Shown here piece after piece: positions 30,735 to 44,243 of a stretch of DNA of 64,000 bases (the stretch's first letter is position 1; each line of letters begins with the position of its first letter). The translations under genes and the position numbers were made by a program. The stretch lies in the NCBI GenBank assembly GCA_036924285.1, contig JAYKYS010000008.1:19329001-19393000 (forward strand), read 5' to 3'. This stretch comes from Asterella californica. Its lineage: Eukaryota; Streptophyta; Marchantiopsida; Marchantiales; Aytoniaceae. The notes beneath the pieces were generated by a model. The model ran no database searches, was not told the origin of the DNA, and worked only from the letters and a program-made list of their open reading frames with translations.

Positions 30735-32660
30735 TAGATAGTGAAACATTTGAGTGGAAACATCTAGATCTAGATCCAACCTTGTCAATCCACATACCTC
30801 TGCACAGCCATATACCCAGTGTATTCCTAGACAGAAAAACACGTTATACGATAGCGAGAAAGCGCAGGTGGACTCAGTTTTCCAGAAAACGCTTTCGTCT
30901 TCAGAAGCCATCCCAAAAGAGCAAGCCACGAACATCGAGGAGGAAGCCAACTCAGCACACCCGAGGTACCAGCAGGGCTTTCCACTTTATCAAAGATCGA
31001 TTTAGGAGTTCAAGTAGGAACCAATCAGGAGGAGATCACACCCAGCAAATTAGAGTAGATAGGAAGTTAGGAAGACAGTTGACTTGCTAATTATGATAAG
31101 AAGCGAAGTTTACTATCTTGGGAGAGACAACTCTCCTTGTATTTTTAGATAACTGTCCATGTGGCAGGGTAGGCAACGGTAGGAGTAGAAAGTAAGTTTC
31201 CAAACTGAGAAGAGAGCCGAATGCATGTGAGGTGGTGGTCTTCTGACAGCGTCCCATTTCCCTTCTCTGCGAGTGAAGATTGGAGGGGAACTCTCTCTTG
31301 CGACTCAAGTACAGAAGTATAAAGTAGGACACAAAGTAGGATTTCAAACACACATGTGAGAGACACATTCTATTGTACAGATGGTCACACATCTTCGTAC
31401 AATACACACACTACGCACAATGCTAGAGACATATGAATAGATTTGGATTACACTAGAGGGGTCTGCATTCTCGCTTCCAGTAGTGGATCGAAGATGTAGA
31501 TAGAGATAATGGACAGCCTAGAGCAAGGAACGGCATCATCGTGCAATCTTGTTTCTAAGCTGGTGTGTCGAGGAGTAGGAGCAGGAAGTGGAGGGAGTGA
31601 GCTTCTCGAAACCAATGTACCTTCTTCTCGGAGAATTGATTTCAGATTTGAGTGCAAAAGCTTTGTTTGTGTCTTCTGGGCAGTGGGTTTTCTCAAATTC
31701 ACACTCAATTGTGCATGAGAAGCCTTCTTCTTGAGTGGCGGTGATTGTTAGAAGCTGTGCAGAGTCGAAGCTTGTCTCATCCAGTGGAGCACTAGTACTT
31801 AAGATCCACGTACGGAAAATCTTATGGATAAGTGATCCCATACGACAGAGTCGTCAGAGCAACGACAGAAGAAGAAAGAAGCCTTCTTCTCACAGCAAAA
31901 GACGACATCCTCGAGTAAAGACTGTGTAAATGTAAGCTAATTTATGGTCTTCTTCCTCAAATTATTACAAGCAGGGATGGCTTGTTAGTCAAGATCCGGA
32001 TTAGAAGCCTGTCGGAGTCTTAATTTCTCATTTTCATCTTGTTTCTTCTTGTCTGGATTTTCTCTTCCTCCTCATCTTTTCTCATCTTCCCATCTTCCTA
32101 TCTTCTTCTAGTGAGTTTCCGAGACTTCTATTGAGCTTCCGTGAAGGTGAATGTCGTTGTAGTGCTACAGGAAGATCATTTTTGTAGGCAGAAGCCTGAG
32201 AAGACTATAAGGGCATACACCCTAGGATTGATCTAACCCCGTTGAGAATTGGAAGAGCAATGTGTGGTAGACAGTGGTAAATTGACGTCTACAAAACAGA
32301 AGTAATCTTCTGGAGGTGCGAGAAGCCGAGTTGAACCCCCAGAAGCCGAGAATTGCTTCGGGAAGACTGTCGTGAGAAGACTGGAACCGTGATCTGGAAG
32401 CAGGTAGCGTCTTCCCAAGTTTCCCAGTAGATATTTATGTGATATTTTAGGTTGTAATTGTTTGTCTGGGTCCAGGGCACCTTCTGAAGGGTCTGGAAGC
32501 CGTGTGGTTTTGTGAGAAGATGGGATTTCTAGATAAAAACCCGTGTGTTTGTATGTTTGAACAGATATTAGAACTTAGAGCAATGATACTTGTGCAACCC
32601 TTCTGTAGGAATGATATCTTTTATGCTAAATGGGCTAAAAGAGAAATCATGAGACGCTAC
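30735..32660 (+). repeat. D3: partial D-family copy
   Basis: It begins within the C-terminal coding region (QVDSVFQKTLSSSEAIPKEQ and RYQQGFP match FDSSSQKTIPSSE and EVSAGL of D2). The full downstream tail follows: a CATGTGGCAGGGTAGGCAAC block, GGATGGCTTGTTAGTCAAG, a CT-rich run and AGAGAAATCATG at about 32640. The coding part has frameshifts. Confidence 0.75.
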
Positions 32661-32905
32661 ATGTCTAGGAAAACGTGAGGTTCCTAGTTGTGGAGATGTA
32701 ATGTGCTGAACAGAGAACAAGAAAGAGAAACACAAGCATGAAAACAAACGTCGTTATATATATCAACTCTCAACGCATATACACTACCGGTTCTTTCTCC
32801 TAAGAACTCAAGACTAAAAAACAAATCAGAGCGGTCTGTACTCTACTTCAAAACCTCTACAACGAGTCTCTAAATCTCAGCCCAGACCCGAAACTATTGA
32901 AGCGT
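32661..32905. other. Flank of element B, unrecognised
   Basis: This sequence is joined to 41595 onwards when B and one GCGT are removed. I do not recognise the target sequence. Confidence 0.6.
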
Positions 32906-34277
32906 TGTCGGAGTGTAATCCGTCTACCTAGGAAAGCGCCGGGCTTCTGGCTGTGGTTGTTCACACAAGAGGTTGGCTCTCAGGTCACAATAGGGCTATA
33001 AACACTCACACAGATCTGTAAGATCGAGTAATATGCTCAGAAAGCGAAATTCAGGTCTAGCTGGCAGTAATAGGATCCGACGGCAAACTTTGACACTCAC
33101 GGAGAAGAAAACTATGAAGGTTTAGACTTCTAAACTTCCCCTACATGCAAATGAGGTACTACTGAACTCACACACGAAGTTTCAGCCTGAGATCAAATTC
33201 TGACACATAGATATGGACAGAAAAGTTTTGAGCAAGAAAACTATGGCAATTTCTGGTACCTAGATGGCTATTTCGACCTATAACAGGAGTTTGGCTCGAT
33301 CAATTTCGAAGTTTCTTACAGGATTTGCAGTTCACAGCTTGCTGAACACTCCTGTGAAGTTGGGACTCCTGATTGTTTGTAGAACTCCAGATCTCCTTCC
33401 CTGAAGTCGCTACTCTAGATTAAGAGCTTTTCAGACCCCCTCGGCTTCAGCGGCCGCCCTGAATTACTCAGTCACTCAATCGATATGAAACTTTTTGTGA
33501 AATCGTAGCCCTGCTAGCAGAGAACACAACCTCGAAGTTTTGAAGCAATTTCCTCAAATCTGCTGCGAATGACACTGAAAACCCTAAATCCAACAAAAGT
33601 GATTCAATTCTAGCACAATTCGAACTTCAATTGGTCATAACTTCCTCTTTATTGCATCAAATCGATCGAAAATTTCACTGGAAGTGCTTGGCATGACGAG
33701 CCCTCTCTCCCTGTGCTCTCAGATTTCGAAGATCCCTCACCAAATGCTCGAACTCCACTCTAGAACTCTGTTTCTAAATTTAGAGTTTAACAAAAGACAA
33801 AAACAGACCAATGGAAGTTCATAGCTCCACTTGGTTGTCCTTTAGTACCCTAAACCACGTGGCAACTTAGTTTTACTCATAGGCTACCACGTCAAGCTCC
33901 CTAGAGTGCCAACGTAAAACTTAAACTACCTAAAATGACACGCAGCCCCGAAAAATAACTTAAATCAGCTAGAAAGCGTGCATGGGCGACAAGTAAGTAC
34001 AACCCATGAGATCAAACCCCTATCAGCATGGAAACCCTAAGTTATGTACATTGAACGTCATAGACAAGTAAGAAGTCACTTGCACAAGCGCACAAATGCT
34101 TGAACAAGATAACTAGCATACTATAAGCCTACTAGGACTCAAAATAGTGTTAACACCGTATGCAAAGGTGTCAAACATATATATAAAGGACTAGAAGTAA
34201 TATGAGCTAACTTCTAGAACTACTAAACCTAAGCGTCGGAGTAGAAGTCAAGCATGTAGCCGCCAAATAGCACGACA
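32906..34277 (-). repeat. Element B 3' LTR
   Basis: It starts TGTCGGAGTG and ends CACGACA on the + strand, and is near-identical to 40223-41594. Confidence 0.95.
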
Positions 34278-34289
34278 TCCACCCCCTCT
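34278..34289 (-). other. Element B polypurine tract
   Basis: AGAGGGGGTGGA abuts the 3' LTR, identical to the tract of A. Confidence 0.85.
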
Positions 34290-34325
34290 GAACCTGCACA
34301 TCCTCCGGTATGTGCCAGATCGAGA

Positions 34326-37300
34326 TCAAGATTGTTCAGCTTCAAATTCATCTTCAACCTCCATTGAGTCTTCAGCTTCATCCTCAGTAAGCTCTGCAAT
34401 GTTTTGGTCCTCCCCTCTCCTTCTAAAGAGCTTGATTCTCTTCCTTGCGACTGGTATCTTGAGCACTGCACCATCTAACTCTCTCAAAGAGTATGTGGCA
34501 TTGTCATGAACTTCTAACACCACATAAGGTCCGAACCATCTCTTGGAAAACTTTCTGATGGTGCTATGCTGATTATCAAGACTACTATCATAGACTAACA
34601 CCCAATCACCTTCTTTAATTGGTTTGGGTCGTAATCTATGCGTTCTGTCAAATCTGCCTTTGTTTCTCTCTCTAGCAGTCTTCAACCTTTCCACAGCTTT
34701 GGCAACATCCTCAGGTCTCCGTTCTAATTGTTGGATCCTTAATGCAAGAAGATCCTCCGTACTTCTACCATCTTCCCATGGCAAAACATTCCAAGTAGGC
34801 ACAACCTCCTCAATCGGCATCACAGGTTTTTGCCCTAGTATCAACTCTGCTGGCATGTAACTTGTAACGGTACTATTGAGTTGTACGATCCGCCCACAAA
34901 GCAAATGGTAGCAGTCTAGGCCATTCACGGATCTTACCCTTGCAAGCTTTTACCAAAGCTTTGATGATTGGCAGATGACCTCGTTCGCTCTTGCCATTCC
35001 CTTCAGGATTGTAAGCAGTGGTTAACGCCAACTTGATTCCCAATCGCTTGAAGAACTCAACTGCTTCTTGTGAATCCAGCTCACCCCTATCTGCAGTGAT
35101 CTTTCCCACACACCCATACCTACAAATAACATCTTCAAGTAGAAAGCGGCAGACACTAGCAGTCGTCTTCGTCCTCAGAGCACGGCCTTCGACTTGGTTA
35201 GATAGATCTTCTCTAGCCAAGACTAGATACCTCATTTGTCCAAGTCCAAATGGCATAGTTACCAGATCAACTACCCATTTATAATGAATGGCTAAAGGAT
35301 AAGTAGGATGCAATCCATCACGATGGCATACATTGGAGTACATCTGGCAGGGTATACAGGATGAAACAAACTGTACTACATCCTTATACATACCCTTCCA
35401 CCAATACTTCTCCTTCATCTTGGCAAATGTAGCCCAAACTCCTCTATGACCGGCCCATAGACTCTCATGAAACTCCTTGATCAGCTGCTGCTGCAATTCC
35501 AAGTCACATATCACCCGTTGCGGTATACCTCCTTGTAGCTTAGGGCGCTTCCATAGATGTCCTCCATGTAAAAAGTAACCATAAGCTATTCTACGGATCC
35601 TCTTGAAATCTGCATCAGACCAGCCTTCTTGCCTTTCCAGTGAACTCAAATAGCGCCCAAGATCCAACCACTCGTCATCATACACAGTTTCCTCAAAAAA
35701 CTCCAACGAGGCTGCAAAACAGCTTCTATCCCTTCTAGCAAGAGCACTAGAACTCTGTTCCCACATCCTTCTGATCATCTATCATTTCTTTCTCATCGTA
35801 ATATCTAGCCCTTGATAACATATCTGCCACAGGATTGTCTTTTCCTGCAATATGTCTAAACTCTGAGTTCAAGGACTTGATATATGCTATCTACCTCAGC
35901 ATAGCAATATCTGGAGTTGTACATCTAGTGATCATTCCCAAGAGAGGTAAACAATCTGTCTCCACAACCACAGGTGCTCTTATCAAGTATTCCTTATCAC
36001 TCTTCATCGCAGTAACTACTCCCCATAGCTCTCTTGACTTGAGGGTAGTCTCTCTGCCGTGAACTTAACACCTTAGCTCCAAAACGCACCACATATCTAT
36101 TTCCATCCTCATCATCCTGTCCTATAGCCCATCCAATGCCAATAGGACTAGTATCAACAGTAATGATAACAGATCTGCCCAACTCATATGTTACCTTCCG
36201 TAGAGTTGGTGGTGAAGACAACAGATCCTTCAACTTCTTCATAGACTCGCTTTGCTCCTCTTGCCACTGAAATCTTTACCCCTTCCTCAGCAACTTGTAC
36301 AACGGATCTGCTACATGTGCAAAGTGTGGAATCCATATATGGTAAAACACACATGCACCTAGAAACCTTCTCACCTCGGTAACTGACCCACATGTCTCCT
36401 TCATCCTTCGAATGGCATCAACCTTGTTTGGACAAGGTTTCCGACCATAAGATCCACATAGGTGCCCCACAATCAACACCTCTTGTTCTCCAAATACAGA
36501 CTTTGCTCCTGATAAAGTCAAATGGACCTCCTCCAGTCGACTCAGTATCTTATCACAATCAGCTATGTGATCTGCAACAAACTTACGGCACCCCTCTGAT
36601 CCATTACCTCATTCTTCTCCTCCTCAGCACACCCTTTGATCGGCACATCATCAAGGAATGGCATAGTTTTTTCAGGAATGAAATCCCTCAAAACTTTGTT
36701 CATGCCATATATCATATGTGCTACAGAATTGGTAGCACCTTGTGGCAAGGTGCACATCCTCAGTAATCTCAAAGGTGTCCTCATTGTAGTCAAGTCTCTA
36801 CTCTCAGAGGATAACTGAAACTGATCATACCCTGAATATAAGTCTCCCATTGAATAGATAACACGACCAGCAAAAGCCTCTGCAAACTCGTCTACAATAG
36901 GTCTTATACCCATATTCCTGATAGTCACCTTGTTAACTGGCTGCATATCTTGAATGAATCTCAAGGCTCCACTCTTCTTCGGAACAGCAAACCATCTGCT
37001 AGAGTATGGAGCTATAGATGGTTCCAAGATACCCATCCTAATCCTCTCATTAAGCAAGTCTATCAGCTTTGGCAGATGAGCTCTAGACACAGGGATAGGA
37101 CGTAGATTCCAAGGCACATGCGGTATAGTAAAGATTATCATAGGTGAAACTACACTTGGATCTACACATCCTACTTCAGGTGACTCAAACGCGAACGCCT
37201 TACCATGCCTAGATAGCATCTCCCTGAAGCTCTTCTTCTCTTGCTCGGTAAGAAATCCATCACCTCCAATCTTCAGATCCTTCAGTGTTGTTTCTGTGAA

Positions 37301-37825
37301 CTGGTGCCCAATTCTTCTCGGTCCTCTGAGCGTCGGTTCTCGTGCAGCTTGCTCCATCTTCTGATTGTGATCGAGTGGCAAAGGCAAAGCCACTGGTTTG
37401 ACTTTCTTTGCCACTGACTTGTACTTGGTCTCCACATACACTTCTTGTCGATCTATAAACTTATCAGTTACATCATAAAGCTCCTTAGAGCTCACTCTCA
37501 CCACTCTATCTACATCATCTGTAGAGCTTTCTAATATAGATTTCAACTCCCCTATAGTATCTACCAAATACTGCTCTTCAAACACTCCAGATATGTATTC
37601 ATCTCCTGCTAACTCTCCACTATCCCACAAAGACTCCTGTACATACTTCACATGTTGTCTCTCAAACGTCTTCAGATTCTCAACCTTCCTATAACATACT
37701 GATCCACATGACGTCAATCCCAAGAAGCTAGTGGATAAAGCTTCCTGCTTTACTGGATCAGGCGAGAATCCTATCTCTACTGTACCGTTGAAGTCTCGCT
37801 CTTCAATGGTACTCTGCCAAAACCC
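34326..37825 (-). pseudogene. pol: Element B pol, multiply broken
   Basis: Matches the A pol throughout. 36563-37723 holds the N-terminus and RT through FLDDVPIKG. Lesions relative to A on the - strand: a one-base loss in a C run near 36595 and CAA to TAA near 36279 (KGQRF). There is also a 2-base loss near 36030, TGG to TAG near 35893, and a one-base gain near 34875. 34873-35778 carries the integrase finger and core (D, D, E all present). 34326-34928 carries the GPY/F module. It cannot give a full enzyme. Confidence 0.9.
37762..37825 (-). promoter_or_regulatory. Putative -1 frameshift signal with pseudoknot, element B
   Basis: Identical in all paired parts to that of A: heptamer G GGT TTT (37825-37819), 6-nt spacer, stem 1 (37812-37801 with 37793-37782), loop GCGAGA pairing with 37767-37762. 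The frames are again gag-protease zero and pol -1. Confidence 0.82.
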
Positions 37826-40146
37826 CTAGACTCTCTAAACTCCTGAGTAATCTTAGGTAGTGGACGGTCTCTCAAGCTATCACGATTCCTCTCATGTTCT
37901 GCAGCAACAGTCAAAAACTGAACAGCTCTTTTGCCGTCTCTACTACGTATCCTAGCATAGGCTGAACCATCATCCATAACTCGTGTCTCCATTCTAACAG
38001 CAGTAATGTAAGGCTGCCCTAGAATGATAGGATACGTTGACATGTCTTGCACAAAGAAATTATGAACATCACTGATGTCACCCACAGTTACCTTGATGTT
38101 GGGGCAAGCACCATAGAGTTCTCTCCGCTGGTTGTTGGCAACACGGATAAGCCACCCATGGTCGGTGTCTATAGGCCACCTCCCACGCTTGTACAGCTCC
38201 TTAGACATCAGATTAATCTCTGAGCCGTGATCAATCAATGCCACCACAGGTTCCTCTAGATCTCCCAACTTCACTAAGGTCTCTGTGGTTGCTCTCGTCC
38301 AATGGTTGTGAGAATAATGGCTCTTCTGCGATGCTTCCACCTCATCTTCAAACCTCACGTGCTGATCTGATCTTCCCTCTGATACTTGAGAGCAATAACC
38401 AGCAATCTCATCTTCCTCATCTTCTGACAGTTTGGTCCCTAGAGCGTTAAGTGTAGCTGCTTCACCCAAAATCTGACGTTTCCTCTTGATGATATCTATG
38501 ATAACCTCATGGAACTCACGCTTTGCAATCCCAAGAATCTCACCCAAAGTAAACTCAACCTTCTCATTCAAGATACGATTCTCTAACACCTGCTTCAGGT
38601 CTGTAGCAATCTCAATGTTAGACTGAAGTTTGTATGCAGGCATCTTACACTTCTCCTTGCTTCTCTCCTTCTCCTTTGGTATTGTAGGTGGTAGATCCTC
38701 CATAGTTTCCTCCCGAGTAGGTGTTGTCTCCTGTCTTACCTCTGGTCTAGCCCTTTCACTCCTTGTAGCAGGTCGTTTGGCTGTAGAAGCCTCACCTGCA
38801 TCCTCCCTTCTGCGTTTTTCTTCTAGTACAGCTTCATGCTGACTTCTTGCAACATAAGCATGCACTGACATAGTATCCACAGGGTCATTCCATCCTGTAG
38901 TTTCTCTAATTGAGTTGCCAACCCTTCGTAGCACATCCTTGTCTAGCTCTGTTCTAGCTACGGACCGCACTACATCAGACCACAACAGTAGTCCCTTTCT
39001 CTCTCTCCATCTCCACTTTCACTCCATAGGTAGTAGCATTCACAAGAGAAACAGCATGTGATGCTGATATCTCATTCACAAGTCTCTTCATACCACCCTT
39101 GCCAAAGTTGGTTCCCAACATCATCCCAGTCTCTCTCAGATGGATCTTACCATCTTTGGAGAAGATCAGATCCTTCCTCAATGCATCTGAAAACTCCCCA
39201 CAATCTCTTCTTACATGGTCTAGGCTATCACACCATATACAACGATGAACAAAGCCTTCTCTCATCTGAGGTCTCTGCATAGCAGGCTGTACATTCTGCT
39301 CCTTCTCTTCTAGCCTAGTGAGCTTAAGCTTAAGCTCCTTCATACCCTTAATCAACTCATCAAGCGGTGAGTCCTCCTCTCTAGCAATTACCACAGCGGG
39401 TTTAGTAGGCAACTGCTTGACAGGAATTATCAGAGGTGCTGCTTCACTTACCACCACCTTGTCCCTTCTTCTGTCTCTTGGTCAACAAAGAGACAGCCTC
39501 TTCAACCTCCTTCCAGTCAGTCTTCAATCCTCTCTCCTCACTCTTGTCTTCCAGCAACAGCTCAAGCTTCTCCTGAATAGTCACGTCCGCTGCTTGTAGG
39601 AAAAAGCTCGGTCTTCTCCACCTCTAATGTAAGCTTTTCTGTCCTAGAAAGCTGAGCATACTGACGATCAAATTCTCTTAACAACTCATTTACAGACAAA
39701 CCTTTGTTGGGATTAACCACCCACTCCAAGAACGTTCTCTTGGTCACCCTCTCTGAATCTTCAGTGTAGTACTCTTCCTTCAAAGCGCGCATAAAGCTCT
39801 CCCAACTCTGTCCTTGCTGCTGCTTGAGCTCCTTCACACATCCACGAATCTCAAGCACAACAGCAAGTTCAAAGTTCTCCACCATCTCCTTCTCAAGTAC
39901 CTTGTTCACCTCCATCTCCCTAGCATAGTATCGCACGTACTTGGAAATATCTGTCCCCTTGAACTGGTCCATCTGATGCACCACAGATTGCAACGCCTTG
40001 GTTGCTAATACCTCCTTCCTCTCTATGCTCTGCTGCTGCTGCATGAACATGGAAAAAGCTTGGAACATCTTCATCGTAGCAGCATCAAGCTGAACAGGTT
40101 GCTGAGCAGCAGCAGCACCTCCACTTGATGATCCTTGGTTGGCCAT
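37777..40146 (-). pseudogene. Element B gag-protease, frameshifted
   Basis: Gag starts at 40146 (MANQGSSSGGAAAAQQ). A one-base gain near 39599 shifts it. Two-base losses near 39469 and 38986 shift it again. The join that A lost is present here (KSEERGLKTDWKEVEE), showing the ancestral gag-protease was a single frame. The zinc knuckle CIWCDSLDHVRRDC and the protease LIDHGSEIN are intact within their pieces (38975-39457 and 37777-38985). Confidence 0.9.
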
Positions 40147-40222
40147 GATATCTGATCTTGTAACACTCTCAAGAAAACTCCCACCCTAGGTGTTTCACGT
40201 CGAGTTCACCAAAAAGAGAGTA

Positions 40223-41594
40223 TGTCGGAGTATAATCCGTCTACCTAGGAAAGCGCCGGGCTTCTGGCTGTGGTTGTTCACACAAGAGGTTGGCTCTCAG
40301 GTCACAATAGGGCTATAAACACTCACACAGATCTGTAAGATCGAGTAATATGCTCAGAAAGCGAAATTCAGGTCTAGCTGGCAGTAATAGGATCCGACGG
40401 CAAACTTTGACACTCACGGAGAAGAAAACTATGAAGGTTTAGACTTCTAAACTTCCCCTACATGCAAATGAGGTACTACTGAACTCACACACGAAGTTTC
40501 AGCCTGAGATCAAATTCTGACACATAGATATGGACAGAAAAGTTTTGAGCAAGAAAACTATGGCAATTTCTGGTACCTAGATGGCTATTTCGACCTATAA
40601 CAGGAGTTTGGCTCGATCAATTTCGAAGTTTCTTACAGGATTTGCAGTTCACAGCTTGCTGAACACTCCTGTGAAGTTGGGACTCCTGATTGTTTGTAGA
40701 ACTCCAGATCTCCTTCCCTGAAGTCGCTACTCTAGATTAAGAGCTTTTCAGACCCCCTCGGCTTCAGCGGCCGCCCTGAATTACTCAGTCACTCAATCGA
40801 TATGAAACTTTTTGTGAAATCGTAGCCCTGCTGGCAGAGAACACAACCTCGAAGTTTTGAAGCAATTTCCTCAAATCTGCTGCGAATGACACTGAAAACC
40901 CTAAATCCAACAAAAGTGATTCAATTCTAGCACAATTCGAACTTCAATTGGTCATAACTTCCTCTTTATTGCATCAAATCGATCGAAAATTTCACTGGAA
41001 GTGCTTGGCATGACGAGCCCTCTCTCCCTGTGCTCTCAGATTTCGAAGATCCCTCACCAAATGCTCGAACTCCACTCTAGAACTCTGTTTCTAAATTTAG
41101 AGTTTAACAAAAGACAAAAACAGACCAATGGAAGTTCATAGCTCCACTTGGTTGTCCTTTAGTACCCTAAACCACGTGGCAACTTAGTTTTACTCATAGG
41201 CTACCACGTCAAGCTCCCTAGAGTGCCAACGTAAAACTTAAACTACCTAAAATGACACGCAGCCCCGAAAAATAACTTAAATCAGCTAGAAAGCGTGCAT
41301 GGACGACAAGTAAGTACAACCCATGAGCTCAAACCCCTATCAGCATGGAAACCCTAAGTTATGTACATTGAACGTCATAGACAAGTAAGAAGTCACTTGC
41401 ACAAACGCACAAATGCTTGAACAAGATAACTAGCATACTATCAGCCTACTAGGACTCAAAATAGTGTTAACACCGTATGCAAAGGTGTCAAACATATATA
41501 TAAAGGACTAGAAGTAATATGAGCTAACTTCTAGAACTACTAAACCTAAGCGTCGGAGTAGAAGTCAAGCATGTTGCCGTCAAATAGCACGACA
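40223..41594 (-). repeat. Element B 5' LTR
   Basis: A 1372-bp partner of 32906-34277. Differences noticed include GTGTAATCC to GTATAATCC near its start and TAGCCGCC to TTGCCGTC near its end. Confidence 0.95.
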
Positions 41595-42783
41595 GCGTAG
41601 CTCAAAGCAAGAGAAACATCCCTTTGTTAACAAACAAAGCTACAACTGTACCACACGATTCAAACCCAAGTCCAAACAACATCCATGCACAAGCTCTTAG
41701 CTAAAGCTAGCTACCACAAGCTGTACATAACTAACTAGATTTCTAACGTACTCAAAAGAGTTTTTAGCGAAGGAACTGAAAAAGCCTATCTGAGAACTTT
41801 CTCCTTTTGCCAAACGGTCTTCAGATGTCGATAAGGTCTTCTTCCTTGAATCCGTTGGTCCAAGAAACCTTCAGATCCGACTCCCAACAGCCAAGATATC
41901 GCTGATTTTCGATCACATGTGATCAAACTTTCAAAAACTCCTCCTTGTGGCTTAAAATCGCACATACCGCTCAAACGGATCGTCTGATCTGATATCCATC
42001 TTCTTTGGTAGGTAGATCTATCTACCCTAAACCCAACGAGACTCCAAACAAGCCGTTTGGAGTTCTCCTTGCAAAACCACGCAAGAAATTTGATCGTAGG
42101 TTACAAAAAACTGATTTAAATCGACTCCCTGGGGCTCAAACTCGCTCACCACAGCTAAACCAACAATCCAATCGACGTACGGTCTTCTCTTATGTGTAGA
42201 TGAAGACTCCCTGATCGCGTAGGAATCAATAACGAAGAACTTGACTCACCGATCGCGAAGAATAACCAAATTTTAGATCATAGGCGATGAAAAATCTGAC
42301 GCAAGTGTTTCCTTGCGAGCCAATTTCACTCAGAACTCCCGAACCACCTGATGAAACTTCGTATCGTATTCAATTTCCTGAAGAACTCTGCGTTCTGATC
42401 TCGATGGATCCAAGGACAACAAGTTTGGACTCCAGAACGACCCGAACGGTCCAACTCTTCTTCACAGATCACTGAAGCACTCCAAATCCTCTTCCTGCAC
42501 CTCAATTTCTCTTAGAACACACATCTCGATCCGTCTCTTCACGAACTGTCTTAACCAGTACGTAGCCTGCACAGATTTGAACCCAACAACACCTTGCGCG
42601 TTTGCATTGGACCTTCAAATCTCTCCGTTGACAAATCGCAACTGCAAGCTAGTCCCTTAAGTTGACCCCTAACGTCAGACGTTGTACGTACAAGTATTCA
42701 CAGATTATGAGGAAGCATGCCATTTGTATCTTTAGTATAGCGCCTGTAGCTGTAAATACCCAGTCAGCAAAAGTAAACTAGGG
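41595..42783. other. No gene recognised
   Basis: Several 60-odd codon ORFs on both strands have no support. This is the sequence into which B inserted. Confidence 0.5.
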
Positions 42784-43130
42784 CCTAGCTTGATTTTCTC
42801 TTCTTTCGAGTCTCGTAACTTTTCCACTAAGCATCCAAATGAAGTAGACGAAGTGTCCATGGAAAGTTGAGAACGAGGTCTAGCCATCGATGTAATGAAA
42901 ATGAAGATCCGAAGTTGTGCCAAAAGTCCGTAAGCTGAGGCCTAGCTTGTTTTACCCATCTTTCGAGTCTCGTAACGTTTCCACTAGGCGTCCAAATGAA
43001 GTAGACAAAGTGTCTATGGAAAGCTAACAACGAGCTCTACCCATTGATACGATGAAAGTGAAGATCCGAAGTTGAGCCAAAAGCCTTTAAGCTGAGGCCT
43101 AGCTCGTTTTTCCCATTTGTGTCTTTGGAG
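42784..43130. repeat. 157-bp tandem repeat, about 2.2 copies
   Basis: Units begin CCTAGCT at 42784, 42941 and 43098. Each contains TTCGAGTCTCGTAAC, CCAAATGAAGTAGAC and GAAGATCCGAAGTTG, with about 10-15 percent divergence between the first two units. The third is partial. Confidence 0.85.
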
Positions 43131-43529
43131 CGATAACAGTCAAAATTTGAGGTAGAGAAAGGTAGAGAAAGTTTATTGCTGAATTCCTGAATATATATTA
43201 TTGTTTATGACGCAAGAGTGATATATACATTATGAAATTCAATTCTATATATGTATCATATATATATCATTATAATAAAGTAATTAATAAAGTAATTAAT
43301 TTTTAAGAAAGAATAACTATTATGTATTATAAAATCGGATTACTATAATGAGCCCCTTAAAAATTCAAAACAAAAGTAGCACATTTGGGAAACATAAGTA
43401 GTACATTTAGTGGACATTTTGAAACTATTTGGATGACAATTTTGAAACTATGCAAAGTCTCATTTTAACAAATAGATTGATACTACACACTTTTGAAGTA
43501 GATGATTGAAGAAAAGAAAACATTACCTC
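43131..43529. repeat. AT-rich stretch with TA microsatellites
   Basis: Contains ATATATG/TATATATC runs near 43235-43265 and a repeated AAAGTAATTAAT near 43278-43300. No coding is seen. Confidence 0.7.
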
Positions 43530-44243
43530 TCACCGTAATACGAAAGTGGATTCTTGAGGGGTTCTCCTGACTACATGCTCCTTCTCAGTGACCTCAAGCA
43601 TCATCACACATGTAGTTTGCCACAATCTTCTCTCCACTGGATGAAGCGTAACAAAGCTCTCATCCAGAACTCCAAGAGGACATGTTGGCTCATCATTTGA
43701 CCCCAACTCCTTCAACATCTGACAAATCTTGTGATGTGTCTCATATCGATGATTGTTGAGCACATTCTGCACGTACTCTCGCATCCACTTCTCACTAATA
43801 GAAGAGCCATTCCAAAAGTGGCTCGAGCTCTATATCAATTCACACTCTCACTCTATCACGAAGAGGAATATCGCTCCAGAGCACATGGGCTTCCAGTTCA
43901 AGTCGACAATAGTCTTCATTCGAGACTGAGGTAACTGAAAGGACGAACCAATCAGAAAAAGTAGCTCATCAAACTCAAGCTTAAGTCGCTCATCTTCTTT
44001 CACACACTTTGTAAATTTGCTCTCTTTCAACCCCTTCTTCTTTGACCTACTATGAAGACGAGCAGTCCTCTCTCTCTTTGTAGACTCTTGTGTTGGAGGA
44101 GTGACTATACACTCCTCATGAGGAAGGACTGATGTGTCTCTAGAGGAAATTGTGTTTCTCACGGATGCGTGCATCATGTCAATCATCATACGAGATATCT
44201 TGTTTGACGTCATAGACTTCTCTTCTTTCTCATAAGCTTGCAT
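43530..44243 (-). pseudogene. Unidentified coding remnants
   Basis: 43848-44243 (131 codons, MQAYEKEEKSMTSNKISRMM) and 43530-43784 (ISEKWMREYVQNVLNNHRYE, LHPVERRLWQTTCVMMLEV) lie in order on the - strand, about 60 nt apart, in different frames. They could be one broken gene or two exons. I do not recognise a domain. Confidence 0.35.

Larger units (their letters stand above)
32906..41594 (-). mobile_element. Element B: full-length but inactivated Ty3/gypsy retrotransposon
   Basis: It is 8689 bp with two 1372-bp LTRs differing at only about eight positions that I noticed. Internal sequence and gene order are as in A. There is an exact 4-bp duplication, GCGT (32902-32905 and 41595-41598). Multiple frameshifts and stops break gag and pol. 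Its LTRs keep the block of about 90 bp that A lacks. Confidence 0.95.
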
